From positions 6,013,513 to 6,077,512 of the forward strand of contig CM031603.1 of NCBI GenBank assembly GCA_018398815.1: DNA of 64,000 bases. The letters are read 5' to 3'. Below the pieces are notes generated by a model, which saw only the letters and a list, made by a program, of their open reading frames with translations, searched no databases and was not told the DNA's origin. The number at the start of each line of letters is the position of its first letter. Position 1 is the first letter of the stretch. This document shows, piece by piece, positions 36,301 through 41,412 of the stretch. Origin of the DNA: Conus ventricosus. Its lineage: Eukaryota; Mollusca; Gastropoda; Neogastropoda; Conidae. The position numbers were made by a program, and so were the translations under genes.

Positions 36301-37650
36301 CACACAGATGCACAGTCCAAATAAATCTGCAAACTTTCAGAAACAAAAGAGTAGAGTTCTGTCATTTCTGCACCGACAAAGCACAAAATCTGTACATCCT
36401 TTTGAAACTTTGTTAAACAGCACTTTGCTGTAGTTACTGAGAAAAAAACAGGTGCGGGGGAGGGGGTGGGGGGAGGAGGATTGTTGGACATGAGGTGCAG
36501 AAGTGAAAAGAGGAGGTGGGAAGCACAGTCCATCTGCATTGAAGCTGTCTGCTCTGTCACCTTTTCACTGAAAAGTTGGTTGCCCAGTGTACAAATGGAA
36601 AGAGTATAATTGACTATTTCTGCTTGTCTGCCTAAAGGTTTGGTTGTCCTGAACAGTTGAACAGGTGGGTATGTCAGCCCCTGTTTAATGATGCCACTGA
36701 ACTGGGAGTTGAGACAGCTCAGGTGACATGTTTCAGGGAAGACTTACGTATCAACAAACTGGAGGTGAAGGCCAGCAGCGCAGTGTTTGAGAACGGATCT
36801 GTCACCTGGAGAATTTGCTCAGATGATGACTGCTTCTCCGTTCCTGGTAGGTGCATCAGAATGTGGCTTAGTTTGGTCACACATGTTTCAGGTTTGTTTC
36901 TTTTTTTTTCTCCAAAATTTGATTAATAAGTTTTCGTTTTGATTGCATTATCTGTGACCAGTGGCCAGTCTTCTGTGGTCAGTCTTCTGTGGCCAGTCTT
37001 CTGTGGCTAGTCTTCTCTTTGTCTCTCTTCTCTAGCTCTCTTTTCTCTTCTCTTCTCTTGGCCAGTTATGACTCAGAGTGGTTTTATACTTTAAGATTGT
37101 CAGTATCTCGTTTGTGCACATGTTGATGAAAGAGAGGCACAGACTACAAGTGAAAAAAACCAGGGCAGTCCCCCTGAACAATTTCATCAACGTTGACAGT
37201 TACACTACAGTATACATGTTAATTTGTATTCATAAATCTACATTACATTCATAAGAACAGGACATTGGTACTTTTTGTCAAGTATGAAAACTAATTTTTA
37301 AAAAAAGGAAGTGTGTGTGTGTGTTTATGCACGCATGCACTTGCATGAGTGTGTGCATATATGTATTTAGATGTGGGTGTCTCTGTGTGTTTGTATTTGT
37401 GTGTGAGAGAGAGAAGAGAGATAGGAAGGTACAAGACATATTTCAGCCACAGCAATAATTCGGGTTTCCTGTTCTAGGAGCACAGCTGGGTGACTTTATG
37501 TCCTTCGAACTCCAGCGCCGACAGTCACTCACAATTACTGCCGTGCTGAACGGAGGCCGGGGTGAGAATGCTTGGCAGCATGCTCAGCTGTTCCGTCAGT
37601 CCATGGATGACAACGACTTCCCCTTCCAGGTCATTCTGCATCTGAGCTGA
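5993..37650 (+). CDS. NGLY1: Peptide-N(4)-(N-acetyl-beta-glucosaminyl)asparagine amidase (NGLY1/PNGase), six exons
   Basis: This cytosolic amidase removes N-glycans from misfolded glycoproteins exported from the ER, before proteasomal degradation. Proposed exons are 5993-6214, 9852-9987, 10695-10828, 31501-32694, 36718-36846 and 37478-37650. All junctions have GT/AG and compatible phases (0, 1, 0, 1, 1). With one base restored in exon 4 the coding length is about 662 codons, close to the roughly 654 residues of human NGLY1. Domains in order: PUB (about 10-105), low-complexity linker (about 120-165), transglutaminase-like core with two CxxC pairs and catalytic Cys at about residue 309, and PAW domain (about 460-662). 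The spanning interval includes many unrelated transposons in introns 1, 3 and 4. The exon 3 and exon 5 acceptors are the least certain parts. Confidence 0.93.
6260..6719. other. Intron 1, start: no gene seen
   Basis: Non-coding. A short (ATC)n run lies at 6287-6314 and purine-rich stretches near 6365-6400. No splice-flanked conserved frame is visible. Confidence 0.5.
6720..6805. repeat. 86-bp hairpin (inverted repeat)
   Basis: Arms 6720-6757 and 6768-6805 are nearly perfect complements. The outer part is CAATACTTGGGCTCGAG with its complement, the inner part CGGATCTAC/GTAGATCCG, around a 10-base loop. It looks like a miniature foldback element. No clear target duplication was found. Confidence 0.75.
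7240..7410 (-). repeat. Diverged single arm of the inverted-repeat family, with hammerhead-like core
   Basis: The stretch 7250-7400 is a diverged match to the left arm at 7840-7960: GAACCACATGGACAAACGA here against GAACGTGGACAAACGAG there, followed in both by GACCTCT(C/T)AGGTCTTC. On the minus strand it reads CTGAAGA, AGACCT-GAG-AGGTC, then AAAAC. That is a hammerhead core with an intact CUGANGA box and one change in the GAAAC box. Confidence 0.6.
7621..8430 (+). repeat. Right copy of the dispersed repeat, split by the inverted-repeat element
   Basis: 7621-7792 and 8181-8430 together match 4465-4900 in order. The inverted repeat sits between the two halves. A 132-codon open frame starting at 8326 begins in this repeat and resembles no known protein. 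Confidence 0.55.
7826..8181. mobile_element. Long perfect inverted repeat (about 173-bp arms) with 12-bp target duplication
   Basis: Arms 7826-7998 and 8009-8181 are complementary with no mismatch that I can see, around a 10-base spacer (7999-8008). It interrupts a dispersed repeat. The 12-base word TATCAAAAGCTG flanks the insertion at 7781-7792 and 8181-8192. The extra bases 7793-7825 lie between the left duplicate and the palindrome. Each arm carries a hammerhead-like core (see findings), which suggests a Penelope-like element or a related pseudo-LTR unit. Confidence 0.8.
8431..9851. other. Intron 1, end: no gene seen
   Basis: Only short frames with no recognisable domain. The region leads to the exon 2 acceptor at 9851. 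Confidence 0.5.
9852..9987 (+). CDS. NGLY1: NGLY1 exon 2: end of the PUB domain
   Basis: Follows the acceptor TTGGCTTTTCAG. It encodes a segment beginning [22 protein letters not shown], which continues the PUB fold directly after MGFQE of exon 1. The donor ACAG|GTGAGT leaves phase 1. The 136-base length and phase fit its neighbours. Confidence 0.9.
9988..10694. other. Intron 2
   Basis: Non-coding. A degenerate GT-rich patch lies at 10430-10535. Confidence 0.6.
10695..10828 (+). CDS. NGLY1: NGLY1 exon 3: Ala/Pro/Ser-rich linker
   Basis: The open phase-1 frame encodes an Ala/Pro/Ser-rich linker ending [11 protein letters not shown], with a strong donor AGA|GTGAGT (phase 0). The acceptor CGTAG|AC has only a modest pyrimidine tract. 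I chose it because it alone joins exon 2 in frame and has no stop. Linkers between the PUB domain and the catalytic core vary widely in this family, so the sequence itself gives little support. Confidence 0.68.
11009..11069 (+). mobile_element. 61-bp LINE 3'-tail insertion with 12-bp target duplication
   Basis: The segment reads from ACAGCCCTGATGTGGCCC to a TTATC-repeat tail and matches the 3' end of the LINE copy at 3839-3960 in reverse orientation. TTTTGCATGATT flanks it at 10997-11008 and 11070-11081. This is a severely 5'-truncated retrotransposition product. Confidence 0.85.
11082..12279. other. Intron 3, first part: no gene seen
   Basis: Contains a poly-C/poly-A tract at 11131-11170 and T-rich runs near 11870-11960. 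The 143-codon open frame at 11225-11656 has no recognisable motif and no splice support. The sequence ends at the left Polinton target duplication. Confidence 0.5.
12280..12365 (+). repeat. Polinton left terminal inverted repeat
   Basis: Matches the reverse complement of 28040-28122 at roughly 85% by eye, including the shared words ACCAATTCTAACTCACTTGC and GGGCGAAAGTGGC. The similarity stops at a GA microsatellite. Confidence 0.85.
12369..12625. repeat. Compound (GA)n, (GACA)n, (CA)n microsatellites
   Basis: Three simple-repeat blocks: GA at 12370-12398, GACA/GA at 12446-12511 and CA at 12531-12612. They lie just inside the left terminal repeat of the Polinton and may have replaced the inner part of that repeat. 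Confidence 0.92.
12993..13331 (+). CDS. Putative small two-exon gene, function unknown
   Basis: The ATG at 12993 (context AAAATGG) opens a short exon ending at 13018 at a CAG|GTTTGTG donor. After a 105-base intron with acceptor TTTTTCTAG (13123) the frame continues in phase to a stop at 13329-13331, giving 77 residues. The protein begins MAKTLLKN and contains [19 protein letters not shown]; it is basic at the N terminus and has no domain I recognise. It lies within the Polinton boundaries, left of the recognised viral genes. It could be a chance ORF, an element gene or a captured host exon. Confidence 0.33.
13852..14060. repeat. Three short palindromes with shared spacers
   Basis: Each begins AACTAGGCCAAGTGATCA and folds back through ATATGATCACTTG. 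They lie at about 13852-13887, 13950-13985 and 14021-14060. The third is a near-perfect 40-base palindrome ending TGGCCTAGTT. Between them a GC-rich segment containing GCAAAGC(G/T)C(G/A)GC recurs. Confidence 0.85.
14160..14375. repeat. C-rich degenerate repeat
   Basis: CCCCACC-type low complexity with four spaced copies of CACGCA(T/C)GCAC. The open frames on either strand are compositional artefacts. Confidence 0.85.
14384..14640. repeat. AAGTT-rich degenerate array
   Basis: About 25 copies of AAGTT or AAGTC are spaced 9-15 bases apart over 250 bases (for example AAGTTCTTAATAAGTTCTTG). The array lies immediately left of the first Polinton gene and may be an element-specific terminal array. 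Confidence 0.75.
14675..14884 (-). CDS. Small cysteine-containing Polinton protein, unknown
   Basis: An intact frame of 69 residues on the minus strand with a [12 protein letters not shown] cluster in its centre, which may bind metal. It is the outermost gene on the left of the recognised Polinton set. I do not recognise a family. Confidence 0.5.
   Translation of the reverse strand: MAYYKMMKSINKDMGVYKDISIDQNCNQCGCFGCKNFIKIYAENAEQDILNDDTFLRRVCTILGIYYLR
14931..15426 (-). pseudogene. Polinton membrane protein, frameshifted
   Basis: Starts at the ATG ending at 15426, with a Gln/Asn-rich N terminus containing an internal duplication (two copies of a segment encoding NQKTLNQ-like sequence, 15310-15420). 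After frame changes there is a hydrophobic segment ([18 protein letters not shown]) and a basic tail. This suggests a small single-pass membrane protein. No name can be assigned. Confidence 0.45.
15540..15894 (-). pseudogene. Polinton protein of unknown function, frameshifted
   Basis: Two overlapping minus-strand frames, 15894-15685 and 15836-15540, read as one protein of about 118 residues with one frame change near 15740. The N terminus is acidic and Leu/Gln-rich; the C-terminal part contains [19 protein letters not shown] see no catalytic motif of the adenain protease. Confidence 0.45.
15931..16080 (+). CDS. 49-residue hydrophobic Polinton protein
   Basis: An intact short frame ([14 protein letters not shown] onward) with a central hydrophobic stretch [12 protein letters not shown]. 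It is divergent from 15540-15894 with a 36-base AT-rich gap, so the two may share a promoter. Confidence 0.45.
   Translation: MSTEKTVTNLVYHSAVIGGLSVGYSMLGKSLLKIKPADLGKLDLRIQQS
16182..16592 (+). pseudogene. Conserved Polinton protein: hydrophobic N terminus, coiled coil, C-terminal membrane segment; frameshifted
   Basis: Starts at ATG 16182 with a hydrophobic leader ([18 protein letters not shown]). Frame changes near 16233 and 16285 lead into the Gln/Glu/Lys-rich helix of 16238-16495 ([20 protein letters not shown]). A third near 16480 leads to a segment ending in a hydrophobic [13 protein letters not shown] stretch before TGA. I recognise this arrangement from Polinton-like elements of invertebrates, where it has no established function. 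It may be a virion or membrane component. Confidence 0.55.
16600..17557 (+). pseudogene. Polinton integrase (retroviral-type, rve fold), frameshifted
   Basis: Inserts the element DNA and makes the 6-bp target duplication. The first frame (16600-16824) starts at ATG with the N-terminal helical region [20 protein letters not shown] typical of Polinton integrases. The core continues in the next frame (16721-17101) with the first catalytic Asp in [10 protein letters not shown], the strand [14 protein letters not shown] and a second Asp in [10 protein letters not shown]. The remainder (17100-17557) is broken by stops but still shows the C-terminal module ([16 protein letters not shown] and [11 protein letters not shown]). 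At least four frame changes make it non-functional. Confidence 0.85.
17588..17968 (+). pseudogene. Polinton protein of unknown function, frameshifted
   Basis: From ATG 17588 to 17968 in at least two frames. The readable part has charged helices ([20 protein letters not shown]) and later [12 protein letters not shown]. It is convergent with the polymerase gene. Not recognised. Confidence 0.4.
18000..21299 (-). pseudogene. Polinton protein-primed DNA polymerase B, frameshifted
   Basis: Replicates the element genome. Reading right to left: an N-terminal region starting at the ATG ending at 21299; a Cys/His cluster (20529-20317); an HNH-like segment HTCWICG followed by [20 protein letters not shown] (19990-19880); exonuclease motifs ([17 protein letters not shown] near 19820 and [17 protein letters not shown] near 19410); polymerase motif A ([12 protein letters not shown] near 19110), motif B ([14 protein letters not shown] near 18640) and motif C (YTDTDSF near 18375); and a C-terminal [12 protein letters not shown] stretch near 18100. 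The length of about 1,100 codons fits the family. Frames are broken at eight or more places. Confidence 0.9.
21428..22051 (-). pseudogene. Conserved Polinton protein with hydrophobic middle and coiled coil, frameshifted
   Basis: A start at 22051 ([16 protein letters not shown]) is followed by a frame change, a Gly/Ala-rich hydrophobic stretch around 21860-21740 and the helix-rich tail of 21766-21428 ([20 protein letters not shown] and [17 protein letters not shown]). I recognise the hydrophobic-then-helix pattern from invertebrate Polintons, but no function is established. It lies between the polymerase and the major capsid gene on the same strand. Confidence 0.5.
22081..23350 (-). pseudogene. 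Polinton major capsid protein (double jelly-roll), frameshifted
   Basis: Starts at the ATG ending at 23350 ([15 protein letters not shown]) and ends at a TAA at 22081-22083 after DIQY, about 423 codons, the usual size for this capsid protein. Visible blocks along it are [10 protein letters not shown] (near 23060), [20 protein letters not shown] (near 22850), [19 protein letters not shown] (near 22460) and a C-terminal strand VHLFLI. These fit the Polinton hexon-like family in order and spacing. Stops and frame changes occur throughout, so no capsid could be made from it as read. Confidence 0.75.
23392..24544 (+). pseudogene. Conserved Polinton protein with acidic N terminus, coiled coil and C-terminal hydrophobic region; frame broken after residue 202
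   Basis: The longest intact frame in the element runs 23392-24000. It has an acidic start ([20 protein letters not shown]), then [13 protein letters not shown], and helical segments. After 24000 the frame changes several times. The remaining blocks still show [20 protein letters not shown] and, before the stop at 24542-24544, a Gly/Leu/Trp-rich hydrophobic end ([18 protein letters not shown]). I know this architecture from invertebrate Polintons but not a proven role. It is divergent from the capsid gene (41-base gap), so the two probably share a control region. Confidence 0.6.
24553..25777 (-). pseudogene. Conserved Polinton protein, large, unnamed; frameshifted
   Basis: Starts at the ATG ending at 25777 ([20 protein letters not shown]) and ends at a TAA at 24553-24555 after a C-terminal hydrophobic segment ([16 protein letters not shown]). 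It has about 400 codons with two or more frame changes. The central blocks [31 protein letters not shown] and [20 protein letters not shown] are conserved in invertebrate Polintons as I recall them. A virion role is plausible but unproven. It is convergent with the upstream-facing neighbour ending at 24544, 8 bases away. Confidence 0.6.
25797..26428 (+). pseudogene. Polinton minor capsid (penton-like) protein, frameshifted
   Basis: Starts at ATG 25797 and breaks frame early. Blocks are [13 protein letters not shown] (near 25880), [20 protein letters not shown] (near 25985) and, in the frame from about 26090, [20 protein letters not shown] and a last segment ending [15 protein letters not shown]. 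Order, size of about 210 codons and position beside other capsid genes fit the single jelly-roll vertex protein of the group. The assignment rests on motif memory, not a search. Confidence 0.6.
26513..26802 (+). pseudogene. Small Polinton protein, one frameshift
   Basis: ATG 26513 opens a frame with a basic and acidic mix ([14 protein letters not shown]). Near 26640 the frame changes, after which it reads to a TAG at 26800-26802 (LKWHLEPF at the end). About 96 residues, not recognised. Confidence 0.4.
26804..27367 (+). pseudogene. Small Polinton gene remnant(s)
   Basis: From ATG 26804, frames with one or more shifts encode [19 protein letters not shown] and [19 protein letters not shown] up to about 27055, then a second stretch from about 27110 ([20 protein letters not shown]) to a TAA near 27367. 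These may be one gene or two. No function is recognised. Confidence 0.4.
27384..27994 (+). pseudogene. Polinton genome-packaging ATPase (FtsK/HerA type), frameshifted
   Basis: Powers DNA packaging into capsids. ATG 27384 begins [12 protein letters not shown]. After a frame change the Walker A loop CGQTGCGKT lies at about 27426-27460, and the Walker B strand [13 protein letters not shown] at about 27658-27695. After another change comes [18 protein letters not shown] (near 27755), then [14 protein letters not shown] (near 27850), and a TAG at 27992-27994. At least four frame changes. It is the last gene before the right terminal repeat. Confidence 0.85.
28040..28122 (-). repeat. Polinton right terminal inverted repeat
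   Basis: Reverse complement of the left repeat. The element ends GTTCTCT and is followed by the target duplication GTTTGA. Confidence 0.85.
28123..28410. other. Intron 3 sequence with a poly-A/poly-G purine tract
   Basis: After the Polinton target duplication comes ordinary intron sequence, then A(12)G(19)-type purine tract at 28231-28262 and an A-rich tail to 28380. No gene. Confidence 0.6.
28842..28890 (+). ncRNA. Type I hammerhead ribozyme, copy 1
   Basis: Core box CTGATGA (28849-28855), stem II GTCC/GGAC with an 8-base loop, GAAA (28872-28875), a minimal stem III AGGCCT whose sequence is self-complementary, then the cleavage triplet CTA with the break expected after 28881. Stem I is CTCC (28845-28848) with GGAG (28882-28885), an internal loop, then GCC with GGC. 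All conserved core bases are present. A self-complementary minimal stem III is typical of type I hammerheads that cleave as dimers. Confidence 0.8.
29503..29551 (+). ncRNA. Type I hammerhead ribozyme, copy 2
   Basis: Identical to copy 1 through stem I, core, stem II, stem III and cleavage triplet (CTGATGA at 29510-29516, GAAA at 29533-29536, expected break after 29542). The upstream flank differs at about seven positions while the ribozyme does not. Cleavage at both copies would release a 661-nt RNA. Confidence 0.8.
29758..30427. other. Intron 3: no gene seen
   Basis: Ordinary AT-rich intron sequence without a recognisable frame or repeat. Confidence 0.5.
30438..30950 (+). mobile_element. 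Short TIR element, hAT-like, non-autonomous
   Basis: Begins CAGGCATGCCTACC and ends with its near inverted copy (GGTAGGCATGCC). TGCTGAGG flanks it at 30430-30437 and 30951-30958, an 8-bp duplication as made by hAT transposases. The interior has two TTGTCCCGG-type repeats and a Ser/Asp-rich open frame (30575-30787) but no transposase domain. Confidence 0.6.
30959..31491. repeat. 66-bp minisatellite, 8 copies
   Basis: The unit begins CTCTGCTATACAACACAACT and ends ATGTTGTTGTCGG. Eight copies with few substitutions. The unit is 22 codons long without stops in the frame that runs into NGLY1 exon 4. It abuts the exon's inferred acceptor. Confidence 0.95.
31501..32694 (+). CDS. NGLY1: NGLY1 exon 4: transglutaminase-like catalytic core and start of PAW domain (one-base frameshift)
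   Basis: A single 1.2-kb exon encodes helices leading to [20 protein letters not shown], the first zinc pair. A frame change follows in a run of seven Gs (31826-31832), then the frame resumes with HRCDTC (second zinc pair), RFPRYN and [23 protein letters not shown]. The Cys of RCGEW (31932) falls at residue 309 when one missing base is counted, the same number as the human catalytic Cys. The His (TDHVWTEV) and Asp ([12 protein letters not shown]) of the triad follow. The PAW domain starts at about [11 protein letters not shown]. The donor is TCAG|GTCAGT, phase 1. The acceptor TGTTGCAG|AGG is weak because a minisatellite lies just upstream. Confidence 0.92.
32842..33031. repeat. Poly-C and (CA)n microsatellites
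   Basis: A run of about 25 Cs followed by degenerate and then pure CA repeats (32949-33031). Confidence 0.95.
33237..33353. repeat. (CT)n(CA)n microsatellite
   Basis: A short CT block followed by about 95 bases of CA dinucleotides. Confidence 0.95.
33746..33887. repeat. 71-bp perfect tandem duplication
   Basis: ACATTAGGCAGCAAGCCATA starts each copy (33746 and 33817). The copies appear identical, so the duplication is recent or gene-converted. Confidence 0.92.
36718..36846 (+). CDS. NGLY1: NGLY1 exon 5: PAW domain middle part
   Basis: Encodes [20 protein letters not shown] followed by TWRICSDDD, which aligns with the strand pattern of the human PAW domain between its first and second halves. 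The donor CCTG|GTAGGT is phase 1. The frame is open upstream to 36636, so the acceptor is uncertain. 36718 (GACAG|CT) and 36709 are the phase-compatible choices, and 36718 gives a near-human total length. Confidence 0.75.
36847..37477. other. Intron 5
   Basis: Contains an imperfect GTGGCCAGTCTTCT repeat at 36960-37020 and GT-rich sequence at 37311-37410. No gene. Confidence 0.65.
37478..37650 (+). CDS. NGLY1: NGLY1 exon 6: end of the PAW domain and stop
   Basis: Follows the acceptor CCTGTTCTAG. It encodes the last PAW strands, including [16 protein letters not shown] and a C terminus FQVILHLS before TGA (37648-37650). The AWQH.QLFRQS motif is highly conserved in NGLY1. The PAW domain binds the mannose part of the glycan substrate. 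Confidence 0.94.
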
Positions 37651-37777
37651 GCAGAGGAGGCGCTGTGGTGGTAATGCCAACTGCATGACGAACAATCAGA
37701 AGACGTGAAATTGATCATGGCCTTGTCCTGTCTGGTGTACAGCTGTGTCAGGTGTCTGTGTTCATGTTCACTATATT

Positions 37778-37875
<98 letters not shown>

Positions 37876-38998
37876 TGTGTGGGGATGAATAAAAGTGCAG
37901 GTATACAGTGTACTTTGTATACAGTGATCTGTGTGGTATTACAACATGTATATCAAAGTATTTATTTTAAGGTTTGAACACATAAGAAACGAATGCCATT
38001 TTTGGTGAATATTTGGGTGGAGATGTAGCGACAGTTACTGCCTCTTTTGTGTTCTGCTTTAAGGCTCTGCACACTTAAGTGTTCAGAAGGACTCGATCAG
38101 TTAGTTGTAATGTTAAGAATAGATTCAATGCTTCTAAAGCCAGATATTTATGTTTGATGATAAAGATATGGATGATTTTGTGAACTGCTATTTACCTTTG
38201 CTTCTAGTGCAAAAAATGGCTTGGTTAGATTTTGCCTTTGCTTTCAACGTATTCATATATAAGACAAGGACACAATGTTTATTTCTATCAAGTCATGTGG
38301 ATATTATCATGTCGTCTGGAATGGGATTGTCTGAAGTCAGGTTTAAAGTGACATCCCAGATCCGTCACACCCTCGTTTTCCTAAATGATTCTGTGTACTG
38401 TACATTTTGTAGCTGACATTTCTCATAATTCATCTTTACTTAGACTGCTGTGCCATGCTTTGTTTTGGTAGTTGCACCCTATTTGCCAAGCCATTTTGGG
38501 CTGTGGAGGGTAATAATTTACAAAAAATTCAAGCATGGAAACTATTGCAAGAAAGTGTGCATAACCCATACTTTTTAAAAAGGAAAATAAACAGGCTATC
38601 TATTTATGACACTTTTAAATACATGTAATATGTTGGTTAGCAATAAATTTAGCATGAATATGAGATAAATTGTTGGAACTTATGTTATCAAGGATTAGGA
38701 AAAACAGAAGAATGAAATCAGAAGTTAAATGGGAAATCAAAAAGAAATGTTTCCTTACCTTTATGGAAGCAGCAATCCTGAATTGTAATCCAAAATTTCA
38801 GAATTGTACATTCAGTTCAAAATTCACACAAGCACTTTTTTGCTTTGCAGTCTGCACAGCTTACTTTCATTTTAGATTTTGAAAAAAAAAAAAAGTACCC
38901 ATCTGAAAGAAAAAAACTGATGAAATAAATCTAAAGCACGCAAAAACTGTGTTATGTACAATACTGAAGTCTGCTGCTTTTTGTTTTTGGACTACAGT
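37651..38998 (+). other. NGLY1 3' UTR and downstream sequence
   Basis: A poly(A) signal AATAAA lies at 37888-37893, just after a GT microsatellite (37779-37872), which would give a 3' UTR of about 260 bases. Other AATAAA copies occur near 38584 and 38642. No ORF of interest is seen. Confidence 0.5.
37779..37872. repeat. (GT)n microsatellite in the NGLY1 3' UTR
   Basis: About 94 bases of GT with one TATGT interruption, inside the inferred 3' UTR and 16 bases before the poly(A) signal. Confidence 0.95.
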
Positions 38999-38999
38999 G

Positions 39000-40850
39000 T
39001 CAGTAGTTGTTGGTGGTGTGGTACACTGTGAACCATGGGTCTGGACGCAGGGAAGGGTGAGACGGACGTTGTGCACACTCATACACAGCCACCTTCCTGG
39101 TGCCATGCTTCCAGCACACCTCACGCTTCCTGGTAGCTGCTCGCTTGCCTGTCAGTTGCGTGATTCGGCAAGGAAAGTGCCTTTCAATCAGCCGAGCAAC
39201 GTCTTCAGAGCGTGCAGGGTCTGCTGGCTGTAGTGGATTGTCGCCATACAATAGACTATTAATCACTTCAGTTTGGAAGGAGAGAAAATCCATGGCGCTT
39301 TCACTGTCTTTCTTGAAGATGGTGTAGGCATTCAGCAGGCTCACCTGAAGCAAATGCAGCATCACCTTCTCGCACCACCATGTGGTCTTCCGTGTGGCGT
39401 CACAGGGCTGCAGCATTTGGTCAGCCCTGTCCACAGCCCCCATCTTGGAGTTGTAGTCGACCACGCAGGTAGGTTGTGCGACCTGTCTGCCTCTCCGCTG
39501 CACCTGTTTCATACTCTCGTCATGCATGGTGCTCAGCATATACACCGCTTTACTGGAGTGCCACTAGATGAAGAGCAGCGGCCCAGACCTCCGTGCTTTA
39601 CTGGAGTGCCATTTGATGAAGAGCAGCGGCCCAGACCTCCGTGCTTTACTGGAGTGCCACTTGATGAAGAGCAGCGGCCCAGACCTCCATGCTTTACTGG
39701 AGTGCCATTTGATGAAGAGAAGTGGCCCAGACCTCCATGCTTTACTGGAGTGCCATTTGATGAAGAGCAGCGGCCCAGACCTCCATGCTTTACTGGAGTG
39801 CCATTTGATGAAGAGAAGTGGCCCAGACCTCCGTGCTTTACTGGAGTGCCATTTGATGAAGAGCAGCGGCCCAGACCTCCATGCTTTACTGGAGTGCCAT
39901 TTGATGAAGAGCAGCGGCCCAGACCTCCGTGCTTTACTGGAGTGCCACTTGATGAAGAGAAGTGGCCCAGACCTCCGTGCTTTACTGGAGTGCCACTAGA
40001 TGAAGAGCAGCGGCCCAGACCTCCATGCTTTACTGGAGTGCCATTTGATGAAGAGCAGCGGCCCAGACCTCCATGCTTTACTGGAGTGCCACTAGATGAA
40101 GAGAAGTGGCCCAGACCTCCATGCTTTACTGGAGTGCCATTTGATGAAGAGCAGCGGCCCAGACCTCCATGCTTTACTGGAGTGCCATTTGATGAAGAGA
40201 AGTGGCCCAGACCTCCATGCTTTACTGGAGTGCCATTTGATGAAGAGAAGTGGCCCAGACCTCCGTGCTTTACTGGAGTGCCACTTGATGAAGAGCAGCG
40301 GCCCAGACCTCCGTGCTTTACTGGAGTGCCACTTGATGAAGAGCAGCGGCCCAGACCTCCGTGCTTTACTGGAGTGCCACTAGATGAAGAGCAGCGGCCC
40401 AGACCTCCGTGCTTTCACTGGCTCCTCCTGACTCACCTTCAGTTCCTGCGCTTCAAGAGGAGCCCTGTTTTGCCACAGCGTTCCACAGCACACTGTCTCC
40501 TTGGTCTTCATGAACTGATAGAGCTTGGTGAGAATCAACCAGGAAAAAGTGGTATGCTACTAAGTACTTTCGACTCATTCCTTAGTGGACGAATCTACTA
40601 GCAACAAGTGCTAAGGCACTCGGTACTTCTCAACGGTCCTGTATGGATGAACAGGAACTGGTGCCATGGTACGCCATACTTCTGCACTGTTCTGCACCCC
40701 CCCATCTTCCTTTGTGAAGCACCAACAGTGGTCCCAGCACCATCTCTACAGTCTCCTTCCCTCCAAGCAGCATCACTTCACCATGGACGGTGACGACAAC
40801 CAAAAGAAAGACTGCTATGACTGTTGTTGTCATCTTCGTTTTCTACATGC
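39000..40850 (-). pseudogene. piggyBac-family transposase remnant interrupted by a minisatellite
   Basis: The C-terminal part (39545-39000) is open and shows YMLSTMHDES, CVVDYNSKMGAVDRADQM with the last catalytic Asp region, WWCEKVMLHLLQVSLLNAY and a Cys-bearing tail ending YHTTNNY. Above the repeat array, the same frame resumes at about 40540-40420 with KLYQFMKTKETVCCGTLWQN, the conserved CGT..NR region. Further up (to about 40830) are weak traces (ETVEMVLGPLLVLHKGR). Between the two parts lies an 18-copy 48-bp expansion of the transposase segment ending LLFIKWHSSK, in the same frame; stops occur in units with CTAG. The N-terminal domain was not recognised. Confidence 0.85.
39545..40412. repeat. 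48-bp minisatellite, 18 copies, inside the piggyBac remnant
   Basis: The unit TTTACTGGAGTGCCA(C/T)T plus 31 further bases encodes 16 codons in either direction. Two main variants (GAGCAGCGGCCC and GAGAAGTGGCCC) are intermixed. The plus-strand 442-codon frame through it is a by-product of a unit divisible by three. Confidence 0.95.
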
Positions 40851-40949
40851 AGTTCTGTGAACGTCAACAGTTCGCTCCGAGACCCTGCAGAGCACAGCCA
40901 CCAAAGCTGTTTCTGGCAGGTGTCTGAAAACCTCGTCTTCCTCTTGGGG

Positions 40950-41412
40950 GGGAAAAAGTTTGATAATGGCAGGTTGGTTTACCCTTCCTTAACAGGACAA
41001 TGATTGCAAATTGTTGATGGATGTCCCCTCCTCGCAAAGCAAATACTGGCAAGATGTAAATACCCCCCTTCACCTTCCCATGTCCTCTCTTTGGAAAGAT
41101 CAGTGACAGCAAGTTGCAATTGCCCATCCCCCAACCCCTCCCTTTGGAAAGCTCAATAATGGCAAAATGTAAAGACCCTACCCCACCCCACCCCACCCTC
41201 CCCTCTCCTGTCCCAGGAAAGCTCAATAATGGCAAAATGTAAAAAGACCCCACCTCCACCCCACCCTTCCCTTTCCTCTCCTAGGAAAGCTCAATAATGG
41301 CAAAATGTAAAGACCCCACCCCCACCCCACGCTCCCCTCTCCTGTCCCAGGAAGGCTCAATAATGGCAAGCTGCAGATCTCCCACCTGTGGAAAGGTTGG
41401 TAATGGCAAGTT
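40950..41412. repeat. Degenerate 60-66-bp tandem repeat
   Basis: Six or seven diverged units, each with (C/G)AATAATGGCAAAATGTAAA or a variant followed by a CCCCACCCC-type stretch and CCAGGAAAGCT. Confidence 0.8.

Larger units (their letters stand above)
32695..36717. other. Intron 4: simple repeats, no gene seen
   Basis: Holds poly-C (32842-32866), CA repeats (32949-33031 and 33257-33353), an A-rich tract (33666-33730) and a 71-bp tandem duplication (33746-33887). No conserved frame between 33900 and 36630. Confidence 0.6.

Noticed and set aside
39273..40601. 442-codon plus-strand open frame as a repeat protein
   Set aside because: It exists only because the 48-bp minisatellite unit is divisible by three; its flanks are the antisense of a piggyBac transposase.
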